NCBI GenBank assembly: GCA_947496065.1
Contig: CANMBF010000005.1
Location: 1 to 64,000, forward strand
DNA: 64,000 bases
From: Bacteroidota bacterium
GTDB lineage: Bacteria; Bacteroidota; Bacteroidia; NS11-12g; UBA955
Direction of reading: 5' to 3'
Shown one piece after another: positions 44,842 to 53,945 of the stretch. The position numbers and the translations under genes are program-made. Each line of letters starts with the position of its first letter. Within the stretch, counting starts at the first letter, position 1. The notes under the pieces are model-generated. The model had not been told where the DNA came from, did not search any database, and saw nothing but the letters and a program-made list of their open reading frames with translations.

Positions 44842-46641
44842 ATGGAGCGCAACGAACTATTAGCCAAATCCGAAGAAGAATTGAAAGTGATTGGCAATGC
44901 AATCGGGGTAGAAAAGTCCCTTGAAATGAACAAAGAGCAATTAATTGAAGCCATTGTTTTACTTGATAAAGGTGGGAGTAATGACGAACAAAAGCCTAAA
45001 AAACCAAGGATTTCAAAACCTAAAATACCCATTGCAAAAACAAACGATAATCAAAATGAGCGTTTAGATAATAAGGCCAATAACCAAAATAAAAATATAG
45101 AATTATCGAGCTCGATTAACGATGAAATTGCTCAGTTTGAGCAACCGATAATTGAAATCAATGAAATTGAAAATATTGTAATTAAATATAGTACTGAAGC
45201 CCCAATTGAAATTGATAGCACTGTTACCAATAATGAAATTGTTTTAACTGCAGATGAGGTTAAGCCAATAGAGCCAGCACCGCCAAAACAACATCATCAC
45301 AATCACCCGAACAACCATCAAAAGGAGCACCCTAACAAAGAAAATAACAGAGAGCACCCTGCGAACAATCAAAACAATAACCAAAACAATAATCCCAACA
45401 GCAACAACAACCCTAATAACAATAGTGAAGAGCACAAGCAAAGACAGCTAGAGCGCGAAAGACAAGAGAAAGAGCGCCAAGAAAGAGAAGCAGCTAAAAG
45501 AGATCGCTTGCAACAGTTATTGGATTTAGAGGGCGTAATTACAACACAAGGTGTTTTGGAGATTGTACCGGATGGATTTGGCTTTTTGCGCTCTCCAGAT
45601 TACAGTTACCAAGCATCACCTGATGATGTATACCTCGCACCGAACCAAATCCGTTCAAATGGACTGAAAACAGGTGATACTATTTTATGTTCCATACGTC
45701 CACCAAAAGAAGGCGAAAAATATTTTGCGATGGTAAAGGTTGAGCGCATTAATGGAAAAACAATTGAAGAAATAAGAGACCGTGTGAGTTTCGAGCATTT
45801 AACCCCTTTATTTCCCTCCGAAAAACTTAATTTAGTTGATAAACGCGATAATTACAGTACGCGTATTATAGATCTTGTTTCACCGATAGGTAAAGGCCAA
45901 AGAGGGCTCATTGTAGCGCAACCCAAAACAGGTAAAACACAATTACTTAAAAGCCTTGCCAACGCTATAGCTACTAATCATCCGGAGGTTTACATGATTA
46001 TATTGTTAATTGATGAACGCCCTGAAGAGGTCACAGACATGGCCCGAAGCGTAAAAGCAGAAGTTGTAGCGAGTACATTCGATGAACCTGCAGACAAGCA
46101 TGTTAAATTGGCCAATATTGTTTTAGAAAAAGCGAAAAGATTAACAGAAACTGGCCACGATGTGGTAATACTACTTGATTCCATTACCCGTTTGGCTAGA
46201 GCCTATAATACAGTGCAGCCAGCCTCAGGTAAAATATTGTCTGGGGGCGTTGATGCCAATGCTTTACAGAAACCAAAACGTTTCTTTGGTGCAGCTCGTA
46301 ATATTGAAAATGGTGGCTCACTAACCATTATCGCCACAGCGTTAACAGAAACTGGTAGTAAAATGGATGAAGTTATTTTTGAAGAATTCAAAGGTACTGG
46401 TAACATGGAATTACAATTAGATCGCAAATTGAGTAATAAACGTATTTATCCTGCAATTGATATTGTAGCCTCTAGCACGCGTAGAGAAGACATGTTGCTC
46501 GATAAGAGCACACTACAAAAAATGTGGGTTCTTCGCAATCACTTAGCCGACATGAACAGTGAAGAAGCCATGAAAACCATGATGAAGTACATGGAAGGCA
46601 CTAAAGACAACAATGAGTTTTTAGTGAGCATGAATGGTTAA
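44842..46641 (+). CDS. rho: Transcription termination factor Rho with Asn-rich insertion
   Basis: 599 aa against about 420 in E. coli. Residues 1-42 are the Rho N-terminal helical domain. Residues 45-228 form a predicted disordered insertion. Its 150-195 part is Asn/His-rich (21 Asn), and its 196-225 part is a charged Arg/Glu/Gln segment ([18 protein letters not shown]). The RNA-binding fold follows ([15 protein letters not shown], 237-251). The ATPase core is intact: [15 protein letters not shown] (Walker A), [24 protein letters not shown] and [20 protein letters not shown]. It terminates transcription as a hexamer. Bacteroides Rho carries a comparable disordered insertion reported to drive phase separation. 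Confidence 0.96.
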   Translation: MERNELLAKSEEELKVIGNAIGVEKSLEMNKEQLIEAIVLLDKGGSNDEQKPKKPRISKPKIPIAKTNDNQNERLDNKANNQNKNIELSSSINDEIAQFEQPIIEINEIENIVIKYSTEAPIEIDSTVTNNEIVLTADEVKPIEPAPPKQHHHNHPNNHQKEHPNKENNREHPANNQNNNQNNNPNSNNNPNNNSEEHKQRQLERERQEKERQEREAAKRDRLQQLLDLEGVITTQGVLEIVPDGFGFLRSPDYSYQASPDDVYLAPNQIRSNGLKTGDTILCSIRPPKEGEKYFAMVKVERINGKTIEEIRDRVSFEHLTPLFPSEKLNLVDKRDNYSTRIIDLVSPIGKGQRGLIVAQPKTGKTQLLKSLANAIATNHPEVYMIILLIDERPEEVTDMARSVKAEVVASTFDEPADKHVKLANIVLEKAKRLTETGHDVVILLDSITRLARAYNTVQPASGKILSGGVDANALQKPKRFFGAARNIENGGSLTIIATALTETGSKMDEVIFEEFKGTGNMELQLDRKLSNKRIYPAIDIVASSTRREDMLLDKSTLQKMWVLRNHLADMNSEEAMKTMMKYMEGTKDNNEFLVSMNG

Positions 46642-46718
46642 ATGTTATCAAATAATAACTTGATTATCAAATAAATACGATTTGGATAAAATTTTAATAA
46701 ATTATTCATTAAAAAACA

Positions 46719-46726
46719 TACTTTTG
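46719..46726 (+). promoter_or_regulatory. -7 box for the DUF2795 gene
   Basis: TACTTTTG, the preferred form of the Bacteroidota box, 20 nt before the ATG at 46747. No TTG at the usual distance upstream. Confidence 0.6.
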
Positions 46727-46746
46727 CAAAATAATAGATTTATAAA

Positions 46747-46968
46747 ATGTATTGGACATTAGAATTAGTATCATATTTAGATGATGCACCGTGGCCTGCC
46801 ACAAAAGACGAGCTAATAGATTATGCGATTCGTTCAGGAGCTCCTATGGAAGTTGTTGAGAATTTGCAGGAACTAGAAGACGATGGTGAACCTTATGAAA
46901 CCATTGAAGAAATTTGGGGTGATTATCCGATGGATGATGACTACTTCTTTCACGAAGATGAACATTAA
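46747..46968 (+). CDS. DUF2795 family small acidic protein
   Basis: 73 aa, strongly acidic. WTLELVSYLDDAPWPATKDELIDYAIRSGAP and VVENLQELEDDGEPYETIEEIW match the DUF2795 family, whose function is unknown. Single gene with its own -7 box. Convergent with the 396-aa unknown gene with a 6-bp gap. Confidence 0.85.
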   Translation: MYWTLELVSYLDDAPWPATKDELIDYAIRSGAPMEVVENLQELEDDGEPYETIEEIWGDYPMDDDYFFHEDEH

Positions 46969-46974
46969 TTTGTT

Positions 46975-48165
46975 CTATCCGAAAAAAGCCTTTTGACGAG
47001 TAGCAGTAGCATTTACTGCCAATTCTAGGCGTTTTTCTGGCACTTCAAGTTGAATTGTTGGTTTTGTAACCATTCGGTTCCAATCAGGTATTTGTGTATT
47101 GAAAGACACATTGCTAAATGATTGTAAGCGATTTGTTCTCGCGGCATTTGCCTTGATATAGGCATACCATCCATCCTCTTTTATGACCACATCTACCAAT
47201 TCAGTTTTGTACCAATTCTGAACAGTTAAATTTACCTTCTCTACCGAAAGTTTATAATTAATATCTTCTGAACTAATAAAACCTTTTCTTAATAATACTT
47301 TATTTAACTGTAGACTGTAATCTTCTGTATTCACAGTAATTCCTTCACATACGAAACCAGAGCAATACAAATAGTTATTAGCAATTTTTTGCAATGGCTC
47401 TAAAGTATCAAATTTTATTTCAGCACGGTAAAGCAATTTTAATTCTATTTCTAAGGCTTTACAAGCCTCGTGCATGAATGTAACGATTGATTTGATACTA
47501 GCATCAACTTGGCGACTTTCTTTGTTCCAATGGTGAAAGAAATAATATTCTACATTGATCAAAGCAGAGGCATCACCATATATTTTCCATAATTGGTAAT
47601 TGAACCATAAAATCAATTGGCGTTGACCATTAAAACTAAAATTATTGAGCGTGTGCCATTCACAAAAACGAACCAAGGCCGTTTCTAAATCATTGCTTGC
47701 TTTGGATGGTGTTAATTGCCACTGCGAAAACAATTGGGTTAGATGTGTGGGGCACTTCTGTTTATTAACTACCGGAGTTGAAAACAAATCGAAAGCATTC
47801 ACTTCTTCGACCTTCTCTGATAATAAATTCTCGTAAACAGAAACATTGGTGCTTAAAGTTCTTAACTCTTCAAAATGATTCACCGTTTCTAAATATTGCT
47901 CAGTCTCTTTTTTTAGTAAAATATTGCGACTTTGTTTGGAATCAAAATATTCTTGTAACAACAAGACATCAATATTGGAATTTACAATGCAAGCATACCA
48001 AGCGGCTTTTTCCTTCATCGATTTATGAAGGCGCTTATTTTTGACAAGTTCGCTAACTGGTAAATTTTTAAATATAACGGAGAGGGCTGATAAAGCAGAA
48101 TTTAATTCTTCAATTGCAGCGATGCCATTTTTATTTAATTCAATATGTGAGATTTCCTGAGACAT
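46975..48165 (-). CDS. Unknown cytoplasmic protein
   Basis: 396 aa from ATG 48165 (an in-frame ATG at 48189 adds eight residues). No signal peptide, no TM segment and no motif I recognise. Largely helical by composition. The N-terminal third contains AALNS-type helices and a KSMKEKAAWYACIVNSNIDV stretch. The middle has ETALVRFCEWHTLNNFSFNGQ and NVEYYFFHHWNKESRQ. The end is basic with LELAVNATATRQKAFFG. It is a single gene between DUF2795 and hflX. I cannot assign a function. Confidence 0.7.
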   Translation of the reverse strand: MSQEISHIELNKNGIAAIEELNSALSALSVIFKNLPVSELVKNKRLHKSMKEKAAWYACIVNSNIDVLLLQEYFDSKQSRNILLKKETEQYLETVNHFEELRTLSTNVSVYENLLSEKVEEVNAFDLFSTPVVNKQKCPTHLTQLFSQWQLTPSKASNDLETALVRFCEWHTLNNFSFNGQRQLILWFNYQLWKIYGDASALINVEYYFFHHWNKESRQVDASIKSIVTFMHEACKALEIELKLLYRAEIKFDTLEPLQKIANNYLYCSGFVCEGITVNTEDYSLQLNKVLLRKGFISSEDINYKLSVEKVNLTVQNWYKTELVDVVIKEDGWYAYIKANAARTNRLQSFSNVSFNTQIPDWNRMVTKPTIQLEVPEKRLELAVNATATRQKAFFG

Positions 48166-48354
48166 TTTAACGAGTACAAAGTAAATCAATGTTTAATTGG
48201 ATAGATACTTTAAACATTAGTGGCGCAGTGGCTTTATACACACTTAACAATTTAATTATATAGCAATAACGACAAAACCACTGATAACAAAGGATTCAGA
48301 AGGTGTATACTATTTTACTCACCCTAAAAAACTAGCGGAAAACCCGTAAAGTAA

Positions 48355-49500
48355 TTAATGAATAAATGCCAATATTTGACGCTTTAATTGGTCAATATTT
48401 GTTTTTTGGGTTGCAGAAATAAACACCACTGGCGCATGTTCCTTGCTTATCCAACTATTCTCAAATTCATTTAAGTCGGTTTCAGGATTCGCTTTTAAAT
48501 AGTCATCGACCTTATTAAAAACCAACAATACAGGTTTATCTTTAATGCCAATTTCAAATAATGTAAGCTTTACTAAATCCAATTGGCTCTCGAATTCTGG
48601 GTGCGAAACATCGACCACATGGAGCAATAAATCAGCCTCCGTTGCTTCGGCCAAGGTGCTTTTAAAACTTTCAATTAATAGGGTTGGTAATTTGCGGATG
48701 AACCCTACCGTATCGCTCAGTAAGAAAGGCACAAAAACACCAGGTTCTTCAGGGTCTTCGAACACCACTTTTCTAACCGTTGAATCGAGTGTTGCAAACA
48801 ATTTATTCTCCGCTAAAATTCCCGCATTGCTCAATAAATTCATGATGGTGCTTTTACCAACATTGGTGTAGCCCACCAAAGCAACGCGTTTTTTGTCTGT
48901 GCGACTTTGACGCTGCACTTTATTTTGTTTTTCGATAAGTGCTAAACGCTCTTGCATTTTTGTAATGTTCGAACGGATCACACGCCTATCTGTTTCAATT
49001 TCAGTTTCACCCGGACCTTTCATGCCAATACCGCCTTTTTGCTTTGATAAGTGGGTCCACATATTGGTTAAGCGCGGCAATAAATACTGGTTCTGCGCCA
49101 ATTCAACTTGTGTTTTGGCCTGCGCTGTTTTCGCATTTTTCGAAAAAATATCCAAAATCAACATGCTGCGATCTAATATTTTTACCTCCTTAAAATGTTT
49201 TTCTAAATTTCGAATTTGAGAAGGACTCAATTCATCATCGAACACTACCATATCAACTTCTTGTATAGTTACCAAGGCGACCAATTCTTCGAGTTTACCT
49301 TCACCTAGAAAAGTACGTGGATTGGGATAATCTAAACTTTGGGTAATTCTGCCGTGTGTGGTGGCACCAGCAGTATGTACCAATGACTCAAGTTCATCGA
49401 GGTATTCCTTTACTTTTTCTTTGCGCTCGTGCTTGTATTGTATGCCTACCAAAACTGCTTTTTCAGTTTTTAGCGCATTATAAAAATAGTCGGGTTTCAA
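48355..49500 (-). CDS. hflX: Ribosome-associated GTPase HflX
   Basis: 381 aa. N-terminal HflX domain (ILDRSMLILDIFSKNAKTAQAKTQVELAQ), then GGIGMKGPGETEIETDRR, G1 GYTNVGKSTIMNLL, G3 DTVGFIRKLPTLLIESFKSTL and G4 NKVDDYL. It splits stalled ribosomes under stress. The only possible start is TTG at 49500: no ATG precedes the conserved region, and an in-frame TAA lies 12 nt upstream. The residues it gives (MKPDYFYNALKTEKAVLVG) fit the family. Single gene with a clear promoter. Confidence 0.95.
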   Translation of the reverse strand: MKPDYFYNALKTEKAVLVGIQYKHERKEKVKEYLDELESLVHTAGATTHGRITQSLDYPNPRTFLGEGKLEELVALVTIQEVDMVVFDDELSPSQIRNLEKHFKEVKILDRSMLILDIFSKNAKTAQAKTQVELAQNQYLLPRLTNMWTHLSKQKGGIGMKGPGETEIETDRRVIRSNITKMQERLALIEKQNKVQRQSRTDKKRVALVGYTNVGKSTIMNLLSNAGILAENKLFATLDSTVRKVVFEDPEEPGVFVPFLLSDTVGFIRKLPTLLIESFKSTLAEATEADLLLHVVDVSHPEFESQLDLVKLTLFEIGIKDKPVLLVFNKVDDYLKANPETDLNEFENSWISKEHAPVVFISATQKTNIDQLKRQILAFIH

Positions 49501-49538
49501 TGCTTTTAATTATTTGGAGAATTGTTGAAAATTTTGTG

Positions 49539-49570
49539 TTTGTAAAACACTAGCAAACATACTAATTTAG
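49539..49570 (+). promoter_or_regulatory. Promoter candidate of the secreted protein at 49593, overlapping the hflX promoter
   Basis: TTTG (49539-49542), 20 nt, TAATTTAG (49563-49570; one mismatch). It overlaps the divergent hflX promoter on the other strand. Confidence 0.4.
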
Positions 49571-49583
49571 CCATGTATTTCAA
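49554..49583 (-). promoter_or_regulatory. Promoter of hflX
   Basis: Minus strand: TTG (49581-49583), 19 nt, TATGTTTG (49554-49561), a full consensus, giving a leader of about 45 nt. Confidence 0.7.
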
Positions 49584-49592
49584 CGCAATTTC

Positions 49593-51065
49593 ATGTTTAA
49601 AATTAAGCCTTTTGTTTTTTCAATGTATCCCTTACTCTTAGCATTGGTATTACTAACATGCAAGGGCCTTAATGCCCAACAAATTATATGGGCGCAGTTA
49701 AATAACATTGATAAAAAAACAGATTTTACAAAAGTTATTGGTCAAAATAAACACGGGGTCTATGTTTTGAAACACAAAAACAGCACTTTTAGAAAATACT
49801 TTATCATTGAAAGATTTGATAAACGCATGAATCTAATGCGCAGTAAAATCATTAAAATACCCAATGCCGAATTACAAAAAATTGTAGTGCTTGAAAATGA
49901 CATTGTCTTTTTTACCAAAGTGTTTGACAAGGGTTACACAAGCTCTTTACATGTGCAACATTTAGACACCAATTTAAACATCGATTTACCTACTGTTATT
50001 GCCGCTGAGTGCGATTTGCCAAATGCAAATTCTGATTTCAAAATAGAATACAACGAAAATAGAAAACAATTCCTAACTTGGTATTTAACCGAACAAAATA
50101 ACACCTTTGAAATTAACCTTTGCACGCTCAATAATTTTAAGAAAGGGCCCACTAAAAAAATCGAAATTGCGAAAGGGGCATTTGATATCGATTTTCTAAA
50201 AGCAGCAATCGATGTGTCGGGAAATTTTTTCGGAATCTACACGGAGTCTAAAAATTCAAAAGCCAGTAAAGCGGCTGATTTTCAAACCCACTTGTTGTGT
50301 ATTAACGTTACCGATGGCTTGATAAAAAATATTTTAATTCACAATCCCGAGGAGTATATCACTTATGCTGATTTATGTTTTAATTCATCGAAAAATACTA
50401 TGATTGCCTCTGGCTTTTATGGCAAAAATACGGATGATGAAGTCGCAGGTTATTTTAGCATTCAAATAGATACCAAAGACTTTGCCTTTATTAGCAATGT
50501 TCAAAATCCCATTAATCGAAAAACAGTTTCAGATATTATCGGTATAAAGGCAGAAGCACGTGGTGATTATTTGAGCAAATTCAAAATTCGCAAAACAATT
50601 CCCAAAACAGATGGTGGTCAAATTATTATTGCAGAAAGAAGCTTTATTACCAATCAAAGTGACGTCTTTTATGTGAACGGTATTGCCCAAACTAGCTATT
50701 CTAAAATCTTTAACAACGATGAAGTCCTGATCCTTTCAATTGATAGCAATGGGGCCTTATTATGGGATGAAATTGTTTTTAAAAACCAACTCTCTACAAA
50801 CGATGGCGGCTACAACAATGGCATTGTTATTATGATAAACGAGGATAATTTTAATATCATTTACAATGACAAACTGAATGCCAATGCAGATGTCATACAA
50901 GTAACCTTTAATGAAAAAGGAGAACGCATAAAGAAAATATTAATTAATAGCGACCAATATTACGCATTGGTAATACCGTCAGAATACAATCAGGTAACTT
51001 CTAATAGTGCTGTGTTGCCAATTAATCAAAACCGCGACTATACCTATATCAAACTACTCTATTGA
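49593..51065 (+). CDS. Secreted protein of unknown function
   Basis: 490 aa with a signal peptide (MYPLLLALVLLTCKGLNAQ). The mature part is beta-rich with repeating HxxD/NxxI-type strands (VYVLKHKNSTFRKYFII, LHVQHLDTNLNI, LILSIDSNGALLWDEIVF), which could form a beta-propeller. No sorting domain; it ends DYTYIKLLY. The TGA stop overlaps the TTG start of the DUF6427 gene by three bases, so the two are likely translated together. A periplasmic or outer membrane location is inferred from the signal peptide alone. Confidence 0.75.
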   Translation: MFKIKPFVFSMYPLLLALVLLTCKGLNAQQIIWAQLNNIDKKTDFTKVIGQNKHGVYVLKHKNSTFRKYFIIERFDKRMNLMRSKIIKIPNAELQKIVVLENDIVFFTKVFDKGYTSSLHVQHLDTNLNIDLPTVIAAECDLPNANSDFKIEYNENRKQFLTWYLTEQNNTFEINLCTLNNFKKGPTKKIEIAKGAFDIDFLKAAIDVSGNFFGIYTESKNSKASKAADFQTHLLCINVTDGLIKNILIHNPEEYITYADLCFNSSKNTMIASGFYGKNTDDEVAGYFSIQIDTKDFAFISNVQNPINRKTVSDIIGIKAEARGDYLSKFKIRKTIPKTDGGQIIIAERSFITNQSDVFYVNGIAQTSYSKIFNNDEVLILSIDSNGALLWDEIVFKNQLSTNDGGYNNGIVIMINEDNFNIIYNDKLNANADVIQVTFNEKGERIKKILINSDQYYALVIPSEYNQVTSNSAVLPINQNRDYTYIKLLY

Positions 51066-52039
51066 TCAGATTATTCACCAATACCTTTAACCAAACCATT
51101 TTTGGTCTTGTTCTGTTTACAATTCTAATCAGAAGTTTTGGCTACTATACGCCCTATGTCAATACTACCCAAGCAGTGGATATTAGCTATTTGGCCCACT
51201 TCTTTAATATCCTCAACAGTACCCCTAATAAAAGTTTTTTTCTATCTTCACTAATGGTATTGCTTTCGGCCTTGGCGCTGAACAATGTATGTATTAAACA
51301 CGAATTGGTGTTTATCCCATCTTTTCTTCCGGCTTATTTTTATGCACTATTGAACAGTTTGTTTCCCGATCAGTTTTATGCTGGACCCACTGTTTTTGTT
51401 AATTTTTTTATCATTCTATCGATTGATGCGCTGTTGAATTTATACCGATCCGAACGACCAAGCAATGCCATTTTTTTAGCATCGGTATTGGCCGGGGTAA
51501 GTGCTTTACTTAACATCTCCTACCTCGCCTTTTTTATTTTTGTAATTATCGGACTTAATGTTTTTCGCCCATTTAATTTCAGAGAAAATATTGCTGCATT
51601 AATTGGTTTCTTGATTCCCATATACATGGGTACTGTCCTTAATTATTTAATCAACAATACCTTTTTACCTGGCCATATTTTCTTTCCAGATTATGGCAAT
51701 ATCAATACACAAGGATGGGCCATTCAATCGGCCTTACCTGCCGTTTTAGTGGTAGGTCTTTTTGCCATTCTAAGAATGTATAAGAATTATTTTAGAAACA
51801 CCACCAAGTCGAAACGAGCGATTCAAATGTTAATGATATTAACCCTTATCTCTTTGGTATTAATGGTTACAGGAAAACAAAATCCAAGGCAAGAATTTAC
51901 TTTTTTAAGCATTCCCTTGTCCATTTATTTTGCCTTTTATTTTAGCAATTACACTTTTAATTGGCAGAAGGAGGTGATTAATCTTATTTTATTAATCACT
52001 ATTATATTCTTTCAGTACCGTGTTTACTTGGGCCTATAA
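51062..52039 (+). CDS. DUF6427-like membrane protein
   Basis: 325 aa with about ten hydrophobic segments, for example TIFGLVLFTILIRSFGY, FLIPIYMGTVLNYLI and MLMILTLISLVLMV. Length and opening (MIRLFTNTFNQTIFGLV) fit the DUF6427 family of Bacteroidota; the assignment is from memory of the family. The start is TTG in the TTGA overlap with the previous stop; no ATG is present in the first part. It overlaps the convergent glutathione peroxidase gene by six bases. Confidence 0.7.
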   Translation: MIRLFTNTFNQTIFGLVLFTILIRSFGYYTPYVNTTQAVDISYLAHFFNILNSTPNKSFFLSSLMVLLSALALNNVCIKHELVFIPSFLPAYFYALLNSLFPDQFYAGPTVFVNFFIILSIDALLNLYRSERPSNAIFLASVLAGVSALLNISYLAFFIFVIIGLNVFRPFNFRENIAALIGFLIPIYMGTVLNYLINNTFLPGHIFFPDYGNINTQGWAIQSALPAVLVVGLFAILRMYKNYFRNTTKSKRAIQMLMILTLISLVLMVTGKQNPRQEFTFLSIPLSIYFAFYFSNYTFNWQKEVINLILLITIIFFQYRVYLGL

Positions 52040-52615
52040 GCCAAGGGCTTTCAAGAAATCCGCATCCATCGGTTTGGTGCCTGAACCAAAATAGTTCAAT
52101 AGTTTGCCTTCAGGACTGATAATAAATTTATTAAAATTCCATTTCACATCGAAGTCGCCAGCACCATTTTTACTTTTCTGTGTCAACCATTGGTAAAGCG
52201 GGTGTTGTTTGCTGCCTTTCACATCAATTTTTTCGGTTAACTGAAAAGTAACACCAAAAATTTTCTGGCAGAAAGCACCAATTTCAGCAGCCGTACCAGG
52301 TTCTTGCCCTCCAAATTGATTGCATGGACAACCCAAAACCACGATGTTTTGGTTTTTGTATTTTTCGTGAAAAGCTTGTAAGTCTTTGTACTGTGGTGTA
52401 TAACCACATTGGCTTGCAGTATTTACGACCACAAGGTATTTGCCTTTATAGTCTGATAAGTTAAGTTTAGTGTTGCCCTCTAAAGATTGGATACTAATAT
52501 CGTATAAAGAGGTCGTTGGTTGAACCTGTTCAGCGTTTTCAACTTTTTTTGATTTGCCAACGAAACATGAGGTAAGAAGTGTGATGATGCCCATAAATGT
52601 GAAAATGTATTTCAT
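52034..52615 (-). CDS. Glutathione peroxidase family lipoprotein
   Basis: 193 aa from ATG 52615 (the open frame to 52876 does not resemble the family). Lipobox LTSC at Cys 17 predicts a membrane-anchored periplasmic enzyme. The catalytic Cys is in VVVNTASQCGYTPQY (Cys 70); the partner residues are in NQFGGQEPG (Gln 104) and KWNFNKF (Trp 159). Such Cys-type enzymes usually use thioredoxin. Unusual: the segment before NQFGG reads GCPC, with an extra Cys (96 and 98) instead of the usual FPC. A TATTTTTG box sits just upstream. Confidence 0.92.
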   Translation of the reverse strand: MKYIFTFMGIITLLTSCFVGKSKKVENAEQVQPTTSLYDISIQSLEGNTKLNLSDYKGKYLVVVNTASQCGYTPQYKDLQAFHEKYKNQNIVVLGCPCNQFGGQEPGTAAEIGAFCQKIFGVTFQLTEKIDVKGSKQHPLYQWLTQKSKNGAGDFDVKWNFNKFIISPEGKLLNYFGSGTKPMDADFLKALGL

Positions 52616-52625
52616 ATTGTAGAAA

Positions 52626-52633
52626 CAAAAATA
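52626..52633 (-). promoter_or_regulatory. -7 box for the glutathione peroxidase gene
   Basis: The minus strand reads TATTTTTG (TAnnTTTG), 10 nt before the ATG at 52615, another very short leader. Confidence 0.5.
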
Positions 52634-52657
52634 AACTAATTGTGTTTTAACTACTGT

Positions 52658-53098
52658 ATGGAATACAACGAAGTTATTAAAATCGACCCACTTAAAAAAG
52701 ATGCCCTCTACCAAGGTGAGGATAAATTTTCGCCTATTCCACTCACCGTTTCTTCGCCCAAAATCAATCCAATTGATAAGCGCTTGGTGAAAGCCACTGC
52801 CTTTGAAACCATGCAGTACCAGGCCAATCAACAAATTGCCATGCTTAAGAAGCAAGCAGATTTGATTATGCAACAAGCCAAAGAGATTGAAGACCGTTTA
52901 ATTATTTCTCAAAAAATTTACGAGGCCGATTTAAATTTCGAACCTGTCATAGGCACCACTTACCATGTTTATGAAAAAAGAGAAAAGGCGGTTTTATCTA
53001 TCGTTGCGCCTAACGAATGGGGCAAGAAACTGCCTTACGACAAGCATGTTTGCTCGGCCACCCTACTGGCGGATAAAAGTTGGCAGTTGGTGAAATAA
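52658..53098 (+). CDS. DUF2452 family protein
   Basis: 146 aa from ATG 52658. The conserved core is NPIDKRLVKATAFETMQYQANQQIAML followed by a helical stretch and GTTYHVYEKREKAVLSIVAPNEWG. DUF2452 is a small cytoplasmic family of unknown function found in Bacteroidota. No signal peptide. Divergent from the peroxidase gene, with 42 bp between starts. Monocistronic. Confidence 0.85.
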   Translation: MEYNEVIKIDPLKKDALYQGEDKFSPIPLTVSSPKINPIDKRLVKATAFETMQYQANQQIAMLKKQADLIMQQAKEIEDRLIISQKIYEADLNFEPVIGTTYHVYEKREKAVLSIVAPNEWGKKLPYDKHVCSATLLADKSWQLVK

Positions 53099-53292
53099 GA
53101 AATGCATAAACCAAAACATGAAAATAAATTATTTGTATTTTCCTGCTTTGTATGGCCATGCAGGCCTGCTTAAAAAAATACTCTGACTTAAAAATTAATT
53201 TTAGTCTCTTATCTATTAAGTAGTTAAAAACTATTTTGCCTATAGAAACAATATCGCATGGCATTGAATGTATATACTGTAAAATGAAGTGT

Positions 53293-53832
53293 ATGAATAA
53301 ATTATTATTAGTCGTTTGCGTAATGACTGTTTCGATGGCAAAAGCTCAAATTATTAGTGGTGGCTTGTTCAGAAATCAAATGCTAAATTCAAACATGGGC
53401 AATATTTCTAGTCAAGGTTTTGAAGTAAGCAATACACATTATTTTTTTACTTTGAATGCTGGTATTGGGTTTGGCAAAACCGATAAAATAAAAATGAATA
53501 CAACACAATTTGGCATTGATTTTACGCCCTTTGGTTTTCACCATGCCTATTATAGACATAAATTTTCACCAAGTATTGGTTTTCAAGTGAATAGTAATAG
53601 GCTAGAAAAGTTATACGCCACCAATTTTGAACTTCCACAAAACACCTTTACAAAAAACACAAAATGCGATTTGAGTCTTGGTTTTAAATTAAGTCACAAC
53701 CGTGTCATTGGCTCTGCCAATTATTTGATGGGCCAGCAAGAAAGCAGTTTAACTGTTAGACTAGCCTATATAATTGCGGTTACACACAAATGCTTAAAGA
53801 AACATTTGGTGCCACTAGAGTTAGGTTTTTAA
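53293..53832 (+). CDS. Small secreted beta-rich protein, unknown
   Basis: 179 aa from ATG 53293 with a signal peptide (LLLVVCVMTVSMAKAQ). The mature part alternates Phe/Tyr/Gly strands (FFTLNAGIGFGKTD, FGIDFTPFGFHHAYYRH, SPSIGFQVNS, DLSLGFKLSHN, SLTVRLAYII), compatible with a small outer membrane beta-barrel. No named family recognised. The frame upstream to 53236 is open but adds a non-signal sequence. It is the first of three small exported genes in a row, each with its own gap and no shared operon structure. Confidence 0.65.
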   Translation: MNKLLLVVCVMTVSMAKAQIISGGLFRNQMLNSNMGNISSQGFEVSNTHYFFTLNAGIGFGKTDKIKMNTTQFGIDFTPFGFHHAYYRHKFSPSIGFQVNSNRLEKLYATNFELPQNTFTKNTKCDLSLGFKLSHNRVIGSANYLMGQQESSLTVRLAYIIAVTHKCLKKHLVPLELGF

Positions 53833-53945
53833 GTAAAAAATAAATAGATTTAATAAAAATAGGATTTAAAATTCGCATAATGAAAGATAATTGATGAAAA
53901 AATATTTTTTCAATTAAACTCATAAAAATATTCGTTATTTACAAA

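Noticed and set aside
52616-52876. 87-residue N-terminal extension of glutathione peroxidase
   Set aside because: It would be antisense to the DUF2452 gene, contains no family similarity, and would bury the lipoprotein signal.
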